From assembly GCF_003355005.1 (NCBI RefSeq), contig NZ_CP029985.1, positions 2,161,001 to 2,225,000 of the forward strand: a stretch of 64,000 nucleotides of DNA, in the 5' to 3' direction. The stretch's first letter is position 1, and each line of letters opens with the position of its first letter. A model generated the notes under the pieces. It was given only the letters and a program-made list of their open reading frames with translations. It was not told where the DNA came from and made no database searches. Position numbers and translations under genes: made by a program. This DNA comes from Sphingomonas sp. FARSPH. Lineage in GTDB: Bacteria; Pseudomonadota; Alphaproteobacteria; Sphingomonadales; Sphingomonadaceae. Shown here in pieces: positions 9,032-17,077 of this stretch.

Positions 9032-9135
9032 CGCAGGTGGCGCGGGCTGCGGGATGCGTCAAGCGGGGGGCTCGCGCGGCGGGACAAAGGGCGGTAGGGA
9101 GCCGCTTTATCCCTATTTTCGGAGCTTCCCCTACC

Positions 9136-10134
9136 TTGACCCAGCCCCGTTTCGAGGTGGTCGCGATCGGCAATGCGATCGTCGACATCCTGTCCCAGGC
9201 CGACGATGCGTTCATCGCGGAGATCGGCGTCGCCAAGGGATCGATGCAGCTGATGTTCTCGCCCGAGGACGCGGATGCGCTTTATGCTAAGATGGGGCCG
9301 GGGCGCGAGGTGTCGGGCGGATCGGCGGCGAACACCGTCGCCGGCATCGCGGCGCTCGGCGGGCGCACCGCCTTCATCGGGCAGGTCGCCGACGACCAGC
9401 TGGGCGCGGTGTTCGCGCACGACATCCGCGCGGCGGGCGTGCATTTCGATACCGCGGTCCGCCCCGGCCAGCCGACCACCGCGCGCTGCCTGATCTTCGT
9501 GACGCCCGATGGGCAGCGGACGATGAACACCTATCTCGGCGCGTCGCAGTTCCTGCCCGAGAGCGCGCTGGACCTGTCGATCATCCGCGATGCGGCGATC
9601 CTGTATCTCGAGGGCTATCTTTGGGATCCGGAAGAGCCGCGCGTCGCGATGCGTGCCGCGATCGATGCGGCGCGGGGCGCGGGGCGGCGTGTGGCGTTCA
9701 CGCTGTCCGACGTCTTCTGCATCGGGCGGCACGGCGGCGACTTCCGCGCGTTGATCGCCGATGGGCTGATCGACATCCTGTTCGCCAACGAGAACGAGCT
9801 GACCGCGCTGGCCGAGGTCGAGGATTTCGATGCGGCGGCGGCGAAGATCGCCGCGCAGGTGCCGACCCTGGTGGTGACGCGCGGCGCGCACGGCGCCTGC
9901 GCGATCCAGCGCGGAGAACGCGCCGAGGTTACCGCCGAGCCGATCGACCATGTCGTCGACACGACGGGCGCGGGCGATCTGTTCGCGGCGGGCTTCCTGC
10001 ACGGCCAGGCGATCGGCAAGGGGCTGGAGGAATCGCTGAAGCTCGGCGCGATCTGCGCCGCCGAGATCATCAGTCATTTCGGCGCCCGCCCGATGGTGGA
10101 CATGCAGGCGCTGGTGGCGGCCAAGGTAGGCTGA
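9136..10134 (+). CDS. PfkB-family carbohydrate kinase (adenosine kinase-like)
   Basis: The protein of about 332 residues has the PfkB/ribokinase fold: AIGNAIVDIL near the N-terminus, GGSAANTVAGIAALGG (about residue 60) for substrate binding, and the catalytic signature DTTGAGDLFAAGFL (about residue 275) with the anion hole and the aspartate base. Sphingomonad homologues are annotated as adenosine or sugar kinases. The start is uncertain: I chose TTG at 9136, giving LTQPRFEVVAIG, because homologues begin at this point; a longer reading from 9037 adds residues that look non-coding. A strong terminator follows the stop. Confidence 0.88.
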   Translation: MTQPRFEVVAIGNAIVDILSQADDAFIAEIGVAKGSMQLMFSPEDADALYAKMGPGREVSGGSAANTVAGIAALGGRTAFIGQVADDQLGAVFAHDIRAAGVHFDTAVRPGQPTTARCLIFVTPDGQRTMNTYLGASQFLPESALDLSIIRDAAILYLEGYLWDPEEPRVAMRAAIDAARGAGRRVAFTLSDVFCIGRHGGDFRALIADGLIDILFANENELTALAEVEDFDAAAAKIAAQVPTLVVTRGAHGACAIQRGERAEVTAEPIDHVVDTTGAGDLFAAGFLHGQAIGKGLEESLKLGAICAAEIISHFGARPMVDMQALVAAKVG

Positions 10135-10160
10135 GCCGGCGAACCGCCGACAAAAGCAAA

Positions 10161-10192
10161 GGGCCGGTGGATCGCTCCACCGGCCCTTTTTT
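10161..10192 (+). terminator. Rho-independent terminator after the PfkB kinase gene
   Basis: An 11-bp perfect hairpin (GGGCCGGTGGA, loop TCGC, TCCACCGGCCC) is followed by six T residues, 26 bp after the kinase stop. On the opposite strand no run of A sufficient for bidirectional use is clear. Confidence 0.9.
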
Positions 10193-10212
10193 CATGCGCC
10201 CTGCCGGGCCGC

Positions 10213-11832
10213 TCAGTGGAGCGACCGCGATGTTTCGGGCTGGAGCGAGGGATCATCGACGGTGTCGATGATGCCGCGCCCGACGTACGACCGGCTGCGG
10301 CTGTAGCCGAAGTAGATGACCAGGCCGATCGCGCCCCAGATGGGCAGAACGAGCTTCGCGGTCAGCGGCAGCGACAGATAGAGGACGACGCAGCCGAGGA
10401 TCGCGAGCGGCGCGACGACGTAGACCGCCGGCGTGCGGAACGGCCGCTTGCGCGTCGGATCGGTGCGGCGCAGCACCATCACCGAAATCGCCACCATGAA
10501 GAAGGCGAAAAGCGTACCGGCGTTCGAATAATCGGCGAGCTTGCCGACCGGCAGGATCGCTGCCGCGACCGCCGCCGCGACGCCGGTCATCAGCGTGACG
10601 ACATGCGGGGTGCGATAGCGCGGGTGGACCGAGGCGAGTTTGGCGGGCAGCAGGCCGTCGCGCGCCATGGTGAAGAAGATCCGCGTCTGGCCGAACATCA
10701 TCATCAGCACGACGGACGGCAGTGCCAGCACCGCGGCGAGGCCGACAAGACGGCCGATCAGCGGCCAGTTGATCGTGTCGAGAACGTGGACCAGCGCCTC
10801 CTTGGAGCAGACGAGCGGTTCGAGCGCGCCGCCCGCGACGATCGCGGCGCAGCGGCCGGCGATTTCCGGCGTGCCGGGCGACAGCACCTGGCCGGCGAGC
10901 GAAGTCACCGGCTGCGCGCCGATCGCCCCGATCGCGCCCGAGGCGACGAGGATGTAGAAGATGGTGCAGATCGCGAGGCTGCCGATCAGGCCGACCGGCA
11001 CGTTGCGCTGCGGGTTCTTCGTCTCTTCCGCGGCGGTCGAGACGGCGTCGAAGCCGACGTAGGCGAAAAAGATCGACGCGGCCGCGCCGAGTACGCCGAG
11101 CCCCGACGAGCTGAACGGATTGCCGATGCCGGTGGGCAGGAAGGGGTGGAAATTGTCCGCCTTAATCACCGGAATGGTCAGCGCCACGAAGGCGGTGAGC
11201 GCGGCGATCTTGATCGCGACGAGCACGGCGTTGACGCGCGCGCTTTCGGTCGTGCCGATGATCAGCAGCCAGGTGACGAACGATACGACGACGACCGCCG
11301 GCACGTTGACCCAGCCGCCCGCCGCCATCGCCTGCGTCAGGTCCGGGCTGGGGTCCGCGCCGAAGGCGAGGTACATGTGCGCCATCAGCGCATCGGCGTT
11401 GCTGATCGCAGCAGGCACGTGGAAGCCGATGCCGTTGAGCAACCCGACGGCGTGGTTCGACCAGCCGACTGCGACCGCGGACGCGCCGACCGCATATTCG
11501 AGGATCAGCGCCCAGCCGACCATCCAGGCGAGGATCTCGCCCGTCACCGCATAGGTATAGGTGTAGGCCGACCCCGACACCGGGACCATCGAGGCGAGCT
11601 CGGAATAGCAGAGCGCGGCGACCGCGCAGATGAAGCCGGCGACCAGGAAGCTGAGCAGCATGCCCGGCCCCGCCTTCTGCGCGGCTTCGGAGGTGAGGAC
11701 GAAGATGCCGGTGCCGATGACGGCGCCGATGCCCAGCATGGTCAGCTGGAACGCGCCGAGCGAGCGGTGCAGGCCCTTTTTCTCGGCGGTGGCAAGGATG
11801 GCGTCGAGTGGCTTGACGCGCCCGAATATCAT
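10213..11832 (-). CDS. Amino acid permease, APC superfamily (cationic amino acid transporter-like)
   Basis: The 539-aa protein has about 12 to 13 hydrophobic segments. The APC signature GIGAVIGTGIFVLTS lies in the first membrane helix, followed by SGSAYTYTYAVTGE (helix 3) and VGFDAVSTAAEETKNPQRNVP (helix 6 to loop), both strong marks of the cationic amino acid transporter branch. It should import an amino acid by proton or cation coupling across the inner membrane; the exact substrate cannot be told. It is transcribed alone, convergent with the kinase gene and with its own upstream spacer of about 120 bp. Confidence 0.92.
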   Translation of the reverse strand: MIFGRVKPLDAILATAEKKGLHRSLGAFQLTMLGIGAVIGTGIFVLTSEAAQKAGPGMLLSFLVAGFICAVAALCYSELASMVPVSGSAYTYTYAVTGEILAWMVGWALILEYAVGASAVAVGWSNHAVGLLNGIGFHVPAAISNADALMAHMYLAFGADPSPDLTQAMAAGGWVNVPAVVVVSFVTWLLIIGTTESARVNAVLVAIKIAALTAFVALTIPVIKADNFHPFLPTGIGNPFSSSGLGVLGAAASIFFAYVGFDAVSTAAEETKNPQRNVPVGLIGSLAICTIFYILVASGAIGAIGAQPVTSLAGQVLSPGTPEIAGRCAAIVAGGALEPLVCSKEALVHVLDTINWPLIGRLVGLAAVLALPSVVLMMMFGQTRIFFTMARDGLLPAKLASVHPRYRTPHVVTLMTGVAAAVAAAILPVGKLADYSNAGTLFAFFMVAISVMVLRRTDPTRKRPFRTPAVYVVAPLAILGCVVLYLSLPLTAKLVLPIWGAIGLVIYFGYSRSRSYVGRGIIDTVDDPSLQPETSRSLH

Positions 11833-11958
11833 GTAAGCGATCCCCCCATCTGCGTTCGAGGCCTACCCGGCCCCCCGCATGGTGAAGCGGCGGAGCCTAG
11901 TCGCAAATGATACGGGTGCAATAGCCTTATCGCAGTCGGCTCCCGGCCGTGGCGCCGC

Positions 11959-12336
11959 TCACCGCGCCAGCATGGGGCCGAGCGGGCGGCCGGCAAAGAG
12001 GTGGACGTGGAGGTGCGGCACTTCCTGGCCGGCGTCGCGGCCGATATTGGCGAGCAGGCGATAGCCGCCGTCGACGAGGCCGAGCTGGCGCGCGACGATG
12101 CCGACCGCGCGGACGAAGCCGACAATTTCCGCCTCGCTCCCCTTGGCGGCGAAATCGTCCCACGAGACATATGGGCCGCGCGGGATGACGAGGATGTGCG
12201 TCGGCGCGTGCGGCGCGATGTCGTGGAAGGCGACCGCCCATTCGTCTTCGTAGACGCGGTTCGACGGGATCTCGCCGCGCAGGATCTTCGCGAAGACGTT
12301 CTGGTCGTCGTACGGCAGGGTGGGGTCGATCGGCAT
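11959..12336 (-). CDS. HIT family protein (HINT-type nucleotide hydrolase)
   Basis: This 125-aa protein carries the histidine triad HLHVHLF near its C-terminus and the HINT-type N-terminus NVFAKILRGEIPSNRVYEDEW. Members hydrolyse purine nucleotide phosphoramidates in the cytoplasm. It starts 12 bp after hisE and is the last gene of the his operon; a HIT gene after hisE is a common alphaproteobacterial arrangement. A role in histidine synthesis is not established. Confidence 0.94.
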   Translation of the reverse strand: MPIDPTLPYDDQNVFAKILRGEIPSNRVYEDEWAVAFHDIAPHAPTHILVIPRGPYVSWDDFAAKGSEAEIVGFVRAVGIVARQLGLVDGGYRLLANIGRDAGQEVPHLHVHLFAGRPLGPMLAR

Positions 12337-12348
12337 CGGGGGCGTCCT

Positions 12349-12660
12349 TCAGGAGGGGCGGGCGGCCTTTTCGTCGTGGCCCGAGACGCCCTCGCGCCGG
12401 GCGAGTTCGGCGCGCACATCCGCAAGGCCGAGGCCGGCGTCGGCGAGCAGCACCATCAGGTGGAAGACGAGGTCGGCGGCTTCCGACACGAGTTTTTCGG
12501 GCTCAGCGAGTGCGGCGATGACCGTCTCGGTCGCCTCCTCGCCGACCTTCTGCGCGATCTTGGGGCGTCCCTTCGCGAACAGGCTGGCGACATAGGAGGT
12601 GCCGGCATCGGCGCCGCGGCGCCGGGCGATCGTGGCTTCGAGGCGGTCGAGCGGGTCCAT
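12349..12660 (-). CDS. hisE: Phosphoribosyl-ATP pyrophosphatase HisE
   Basis: The 103-aa enzyme hydrolyses phosphoribosyl-ATP to phosphoribosyl-AMP, the second step of histidine synthesis. It shows the MazG-like pyrophosphohydrolase pattern: KVGEEATETVIAAL (metal-binding glutamates) followed by EAADLVFHLMVLL (EAAD motif). It is free-standing and not fused to HisI, and hisI is not in this operon. The start ATG at 12660 gives MDPLDRLEATIARR, typical of the family. Confidence 0.95.
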   Translation of the reverse strand: MDPLDRLEATIARRRGADAGTSYVASLFAKGRPKIAQKVGEEATETVIAALAEPEKLVSEAADLVFHLMVLLADAGLGLADVRAELARREGVSGHDEKAARPS

Positions 12661-12707
12661 GTCCCCGCTTGGCGCGGCGGGGGTGGCGGCGTCAATCGTT
12701 CCCGGCG

Positions 12708-12863
12708 TCAATCTTTCCTGGTGAAGCGACGGCGCAGCGCGCGGCGGACGAGCCAGACGCCGACCGCCGCGACGACGAACAGCGCGACGTCGGACAGCGC
12801 CGGCGCGGTGCGGGGATGGACGATGCCGGAATGGCCGCCCGCGATGGACAGGAGCGCGATCAT
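12708..12863 (-). CDS. Small membrane protein in the his operon (PEP-CTERM-like tail)
   Basis: A 51-aa reading frame lies between hisF and hisE. Residues about 24-41 are hydrophobic (DVALFVVAAVGVWLV) and are followed by a basic tail (RRALRRRFTRKD). The pattern of a proline-rich segment, one membrane helix and an arginine cluster recalls PEP-CTERM sorting tails, but the PEP tripeptide is missing. A gene of this kind inside a his operon has no known role. The gene is plausible because the spacer would otherwise be unusually long for this operon, but it could be chance. Confidence 0.5.
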   Translation of the reverse strand: MIALLSIAGGHSGIVHPRTAPALSDVALFVVAAVGVWLVRRALRRRFTRKD

Positions 12864-12898
12864 GCCGGCCCTTATGCGCGCGACGCCTTGCCGAACCG

Positions 12899-13672
12899 CT
12901 AACCGGCGGCGAGCGGCCGGCGGACCGGGATGCCCGCGGCGGCGAGCGCGGCATGCGCGTCGGCGATGCTCGCCTCGCCGAAATGGAAGATCGAGGCGGC
13001 GAGCACCGCGCTGGCATGGCCGTCGCGCACCCCGGCGACGAGGTCGTCGAGCCCGCCGACACCGCCGCTGGCGACGACCGGCACGGTGACGCGGTCGGCA
13101 ATGGCGCGGACGAGCGCGAGGTCGTAGCCCGAACGCGTGCCGTCCTTGTCCATCGAGGTGACGAGCAGTTCGCCAGCACCGAGTTCGGCGAGGCGGACGG
13201 CATGGTCGACCGCGTCGATGCCGGTGGCGCGTCGGCCGCCGTGCGTGAACACTTCCCAGCGATCGCCCGACCGGCGCGCGTCCACCGAGGCGACGCAGCA
13301 TTGGCTACCGAAACGCTCCGCGATGTCGGCGACGACCTCCGGCCGGGACACTGCGGCGGAATTGACCGCGACCTTGTCCGCGCCGGCGAGCAGCAGCGCG
13401 CGCGCATCGTCGGCGGTGCGCACGCCGCCGCCGACGGTTAGCGGCATGAAGCAGACGGCGGCGGTACGGCGGACGACGTCGAGGATCGTGCCGCGCCCTT
13501 CCGCGCTGGCGGTGATGTCGAGGAAGCAGAGCTCGTCGGCGCCGGCCGCGTCATAGGCGCGCGCCTGTTCGACCGGATCGCCGGCGTCGATCAGGTCGAC
13601 GAAGTTGACGCCCTTCACGACGCGGCCGTTCGCGACGTCGAGACAGGGGATGACGCGGGCGCGGACGGTCAT
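12899..13672 (-). CDS. hisF: Imidazole glycerol phosphate synthase subunit HisF
   Basis: HisF is the cyclase subunit that uses ammonia from HisH to close the imidazole ring. The 257-aa protein is an (alpha/beta)8 barrel with both phosphate-binding halves visible (GGGVRTADDA and ASGGVGGLDDL). The catalytic aspartates lie in IPCLDVANGRVVKG and in TSMDKDGTRSGYD. Length and N-terminus match the family. It follows hisA after a spacer filled by a palindromic repeat. Confidence 0.97.
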   Translation of the reverse strand: MTVRARVIPCLDVANGRVVKGVNFVDLIDAGDPVEQARAYDAAGADELCFLDITASAEGRGTILDVVRRTAAVCFMPLTVGGGVRTADDARALLLAGADKVAVNSAAVSRPEVVADIAERFGSQCCVASVDARRSGDRWEVFTHGGRRATGIDAVDHAVRLAELGAGELLVTSMDKDGTRSGYDLALVRAIADRVTVPVVASGGVGGLDDLVAGVRDGHASAVLAASIFHFGEASIADAHAALAAAGIPVRRPLAAG

Positions 13673-13683
13673 GGCTGAACCTC

Positions 13684-13777
13684 GCCCCCTTCAGGGGAGG
13701 GGTGAGGGGTGGGGGACGCCGTAGGCGACAACGAGCCGGACTCCCCCACCCCAACCCCTCCCCTGAAGGGGAGGGGC
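13684..13777. repeat. Long imperfect inverted repeat between hisA and hisF
   Basis: C/T-rich and G/A-rich arms of about 35 bp (CCCCTTCAGGGGAGGGG on one side, CCCCTCCCCTGAAGGGG on the other) flank a spacer of about 25 bp. The same repeat family occurs with perfect 34-bp arms at 47018-47134. It sits inside the his operon, so its hairpin must be transcribed. Confidence 0.8.
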
Positions 13778-13802
13778 TTGTGCTGCGCCGCGTGCCGCAT
13801 CG

Positions 13803-14549
13803 TCATGCCGCCGCCGCCACGCTGAGCGCCGCGGCGAGGTCGAGGCGGCCGTCGTACAGCGCGCGGCCGGTGATGACGCCTTCGATCCCGTCTCGGGCAT
13901 GGATCGCGAGGAGGTGGATGTCGTCGATGCCCTTTACCCCCCCGCTGGCGATCACCGGGATCGACACGGCGCGGGCGAGGTCGACCGTCGCCTCGATGTT
14001 CGCGCCCTTGAGCAGGCCGTCGCGGCCGACGTCAGTAAACAGCAGCGCGGCGACACCGGCATCCTCGAAGCGGCGTGCGAGGTCGACGACACTGGTGGTG
14101 GAGACGTCGGCCCAGCCCTTGGTCGCGACCATGCCGTCCTTCGCGTCGACCGCGACGACGATGCCGCCGGGGAAATCGTGCGCGGCGCCGCGGACGAAGT
14201 CCGGGTCCTCGAGCGCGGCGGTGCCGATGACGACGCGCGACACGCCGAGGTCGAACCAGCGTTCAACGCTGTCGCGGGTGCGGATGCCGCCGCCGAGCTG
14301 CACATGGCCGGGGAAGCGCGCGATGATGGCACGCACCGCCTCGCCGTTGACCGATTCCCCGGCGAAGGCGCCGTCGAGGTCGACGACATGGAGATGCTGC
14401 GCGCCGGCGTCGGCGAACAGCATCGCCTGCGCCGCGGGATCGTCGCCATAGACGGTGGCGCGGTCCATGTCCCCTTCCGCAAGGCGGACGACCTGGCCGG
14501 CCTTGAGGTCGATGGCGGGAAAGACGATGAGCGGGGCGGTGCGGGTCAT
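13803..14549 (-). CDS. hisA: Phosphoribosylformimino-AICAR phosphate isomerase HisA
   Basis: The 248-aa enzyme opens the ribose ring of ProFAR in the fourth step of histidine synthesis. It is a barrel protein related to HisF: FPAIDLKAGQVVRL carries the catalytic aspartate, QLGGGIRTRD and ASGGVKGIDD bind the two phosphates, and TDVGRDGLLKGAN holds the second aspartate. The start ATG at 14549 overlaps the hisH stop (ATGA); an ATG three codons upstream is less likely. Confidence 0.97.
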   Translation of the reverse strand: MTRTAPLIVFPAIDLKAGQVVRLAEGDMDRATVYGDDPAAQAMLFADAGAQHLHVVDLDGAFAGESVNGEAVRAIIARFPGHVQLGGGIRTRDSVERWFDLGVSRVVIGTAALEDPDFVRGAAHDFPGGIVVAVDAKDGMVATKGWADVSTTSVVDLARRFEDAGVAALLFTDVGRDGLLKGANIEATVDLARAVSIPVIASGGVKGIDDIHLLAIHARDGIEGVITGRALYDGRLDLAAALSVAAAA

Positions 14550-15163
14550 GGACGCCATTTCAGGAAGGTGGCGAGCATCGCCAGGCCGTAGCGCTGGCTC
14601 TTCTCCGGATGGAACTGGACGCCCAGCATCGTGTCGCGCGCGATCGCGGCGGTGACGGGGCCGGCGTGATCGGTGGTCGCGACGATGTCCTCGCCGTCAT
14701 AGGCGTAGCTATGCAGAAAATAGGCCTCGCCCGTCGGGACGAGCGGGTGGTCGCCGGCGGGGCGCACGTCGTTCCAGCCCATGTGCGGCACCTTCGCCGC
14801 CGCAGTTCCGGGCATCGTGCCGGGATCGAGGCGGCGGACGCGGCCCTTCATCCAGCCGAGGCCGCGGTGGATGCCCATCTCTTCGCCCGTTTCCGCCATC
14901 AGCTGCATGCCGACGCAGATGCCGAGGAAGGGGCGGGCGCGGTCGAACACGGCCGCGCGCAGCGCGTCCTCCAGCCCGTCGACGGCGCGCAGGTTCGCCG
15001 CGCAGGCGCCGAACGCGCCGACTCCGGGCAGCACGATGCGGTCGGCGCGGGCGATTGCATCGGGGTCGGCGGTGATCGTCACGTCGGTCGCGCCCGCCGC
15101 GGCGAGCGCATTGGCGACGGAGTGGAGGTTACCCGATTCGATGTCGATCAGCGCGAGCGTCAT
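14546..15163 (-). CDS. hisH: Imidazole glycerol phosphate synthase subunit HisH
   Basis: The 205-aa glutaminase supplies ammonia to HisF. It is a class I glutamine amidotransferase: the nucleophile cysteine is in FLGICVGMQL (about residue 84), and the histidine-glutamate pair is in HPEKSQ (about residue 188). The oxyanion region PGVGAFG is also present. Its start overlaps the stop of the upstream YciI-like gene and its stop overlaps hisA, so translation of the three genes is coupled. Confidence 0.97.
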   Translation of the reverse strand: MTLALIDIESGNLHSVANALAAAGATDVTITADPDAIARADRIVLPGVGAFGACAANLRAVDGLEDALRAAVFDRARPFLGICVGMQLMAETGEEMGIHRGLGWMKGRVRRLDPGTMPGTAAAKVPHMGWNDVRPAGDHPLVPTGEAYFLHSYAYDGEDIVATTDHAGPVTAAIARDTMLGVQFHPEKSQRYGLAMLATFLKWRP

Positions 15164-15477
15164 GCCAGCATCTCCGCCAGCGCCGGCGCGGCCATGCTCG
15201 CGGTGAAGGCGGTGACCTCCGCCCGCGCCAGCCCGCTCGCGACGAAGGGATCGGTGGCGACGAGCGCCTCGACCCGCGCGGCGTCGCCGCGGATGACGAT
15301 GACGCCGCCGGTGCGCGGCACCTTGCGCCCGGAGGCGAGGATCAGGCCCGCGTCATAGCCCTGGCGCAACCAGGCGATATGGTCCGCCATGCGCGAACCG
15401 ATCGCGTCGAGCGGGGCGTCATAATGCAGCGACACGATGCACAAAGGCGCATCGGTCCGGACGAAGGGTTCGCTCAC
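15160..15477 (-). CDS. YciI-like protein in the his operon
   Basis: This 105-aa protein has the YciI/EthD ferredoxin-like fold pattern: a His-Asp-like pair in ADHIAWLRQGYDAGLILASGR and DPFVASGLARAEVTAF near the end. YciI-family proteins are small dimers of unclear function, and I see no reason to assign a histidine-pathway role. The start is a GTG at 15477, preceded by a G-rich run; in-frame sequence further upstream overlaps hisB and looks non-coding. It lies 13 bp after hisB and overlaps hisH by 4 bp. Confidence 0.85.
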   Translation of the reverse strand: MSEPFVRTDAPLCIVSLHYDAPLDAIGSRMADHIAWLRQGYDAGLILASGRKVPRTGGVIVIRGDAARVEALVATDPFVASGLARAEVTAFTASMAAPALAEMLA

Positions 15478-15490
15478 AGCATGCCCCCCA

Positions 15491-16078
15491 TTACAGGATA
15501 CCCTTCGTCGAGGGGATGGCGTCGCCCTTGCGCGGGTCGATCTCCACCGCGGCGCGCAGCGCGCGGGCGAGACCCTTGAACGCACTTTCGACGATATGGT
15601 GGTTGTTCTGCCCGTACAGCGTCTCGACGTGCAGCGTCAGGCCAGCGGTCTGCGCGAAGCTGTGGAACCAGTGTTCGATCAGCTCGGTGTCCAGGTCGCC
15701 GAGCCGCGTCATCGTGAACGCCGTCTTCCATACCAGCCACGGCCGGCCCGAGATGTCGAGCGCGACGCGGGTCAGCGTCTCGTCCATCGGCGACAGCGCG
15801 TCGCCGTAGCGGCGGATGCCGCGCTTGTCGCCCAGGGCCTTGGCGATCGCCTGGCCGAGCGCGAGCGCCGAATCCTCTGCGGTGTGGTGCCCGTCGATGT
15901 GCAGGTCGCCGTCGACCTTCAGATCGATATCGATCAGGCCGTGGCGCGACAGCTGTTCGATCATATGGTCGAGGAATCCGATGCCGGTGTGGATCGCATA
16001 GACGCCGGTGCCGTCGAGGTTGACGGTGACGTCGATCCGCGTTTCGGCGGTGGAGCGGTTGATCGTGGCGGTGCGCAT
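15491..16078 (-). CDS. hisB: Imidazoleglycerol-phosphate dehydratase HisB
   Basis: The 195-aa enzyme dehydrates imidazole glycerol phosphate. The manganese-binding histidine and glutamate motifs are GFLDHM, DGHHTAED, ALGQAIAKALGDK, and NNHHIVESAFKGLARAL near the end. It is the monofunctional form, without the histidinol phosphatase domain of enterobacteria. The start at 16078 (MRTATINRST) matches family length; a further 13 codons are open upstream. It is the first gene of the his operon and is divergent from sspB, with 77 bp between starts that must hold both promoters. Confidence 0.96.
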   Translation of the reverse strand: MRTATINRSTAETRIDVTVNLDGTGVYAIHTGIGFLDHMIEQLSRHGLIDIDLKVDGDLHIDGHHTAEDSALALGQAIAKALGDKRGIRRYGDALSPMDETLTRVALDISGRPWLVWKTAFTMTRLGDLDTELIEHWFHSFAQTAGLTLHVETLYGQNNHHIVESAFKGLARALRAAVEIDPRKGDAIPSTKGIL

Positions 16079-16155
16079 GTCGGTTCGGCCCATACGTGGG
16101 TGTGTCGGCACACACAATCTTGACCGGTTTGGGCAAGTCGCTACCCAAGGGGCAT

Positions 16156-16641
16156 ATGACCGACGGACTGCCCGATAGCCTGATCCCTTACGACGAGATC
16201 GTCCAGGAGGCGCTGCGCGCCGTCGTCGGTCGCGTGCTGGGGTCGGTGGCCGAAACGGGCGCGCTGCCCGGCGACCATCATTTCTACATCACGTTCAAGA
16301 CGCAGGCGCCCGGGGTCGACATCCCCAAAAGGCTGATCGAGCGCTTCCCGGACGAGATGACGATCGTGCTGCAGAACCGGTTCTGGGACCTGACGGTCGA
16401 CGAGCGCAAATTCTCGGTCGGGCTGAGCTTCAACCAGGTGCCCTCGAAGCTCGTCATCCCCTATTCGGCGATCACCGGCTTCCACGACCCGGCGGTGAAT
16501 TTCGAACTGCGTTTCCAGGCGACCGAGGATCCGGACGACGGCCCCGAGCCGCACGAAGAGGCGGAGAACGATGGCCCGACGGTGACGCCGGTGGAGGACG
16601 GGTCGAACGTCGTCAGCGTGGATTTCAAGCGGAAGAAATAG
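16156..16641 (+). CDS. sspB: ClpXP protease adaptor SspB homologue (alpha type)
   Basis: The 161-aa protein shows the SspB substrate-binding domain (FYITFKTQAPGVDIPKRL, MTIVLQNRFWDL, FSVGLSFNQVPSKLVIPYSAITGFHDP) and an acidic flexible linker. It ends in a short conserved tail (VVSVDFKRKK) that should bind ClpX. SspB delivers ssrA-tagged or specific proteins to ClpXP. The alpha-type protein is also used in regulated proteolysis in Caulobacter. AAGGGG precedes the ATG. Confidence 0.95.
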   Translation: MTDGLPDSLIPYDEIVQEALRAVVGRVLGSVAETGALPGDHHFYITFKTQAPGVDIPKRLIERFPDEMTIVLQNRFWDLTVDERKFSVGLSFNQVPSKLVIPYSAITGFHDPAVNFELRFQATEDPDDGPEPHEEAENDGPTVTPVEDGSNVVSVDFKRKK

Positions 16642-16648
16642 GGCGCGA

Positions 16649-16672
16649 GCGATTTAGTCACGACTAAATCGC
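16649..16672. repeat. Perfect hairpin just after sspB
   Basis: An 11-bp perfect inverted repeat (GCGATTTAGTC / GACTAAATCGC, 2-nt loop) starts 8 bp after the sspB stop. It has no T tract, so it could slow transcription or protect the 3' end rather than act as a classical terminator. Confidence 0.6.
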
Positions 16673-16739
16673 GGTCGCGCAAGCGACGCGCCCCGCCGGC
16701 CGGGCTCGGCCAGCGGCCGAGCTTCGACGTCACGGGATT

Positions 16740-17015
16740 TACTCCCGTGACGGCGTGGGGTGGTTCTCCATGCTCCGTCATCCCCGCGGAGGCGGAGATC
16801 CAGACCCGGAGACGTCCGCGAATCTCAGCACCGGCAGCGCGTCTGGATTCCCGCCTGCGCGGGAATGACGTGTGGGGGTGTGGCGCTCTTCGTCCCTCCT
16901 TCGTCGTCCCTGCGGACGCCGGGACCCATGGACTCGGGACGCTGACGGGTCGCGCCATCGCTGGCCGAGCGCTTTCATGGGTCCCGGCGTTCGCCGGGAT
17001 GACAAAGGAGGGGGC
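16740..17015. repeat. Cluster of palindromic intergenic repeats upstream of fumC
   Basis: The spacer of over 400 bp between sspB and fumC holds no gene. It contains several copies of short palindromes in the style GTCATCCCCGCG...GAGATCCAG, CTGGATTCCCGCCTGCGC and GGGTCCCGGCGTTCGCCGG, often as facing pairs. The same family is seen at 2378-2406 and 61720-61815. Translated fragments of these repeats often appear as spurious reading frames. Confidence 0.75.
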
Positions 17016-17077
17016 GGAACACGATGCCGTCCCCAGATCGCCCGGCAACCAACCCCGCCGCCGCCGGTTCCTCCATC

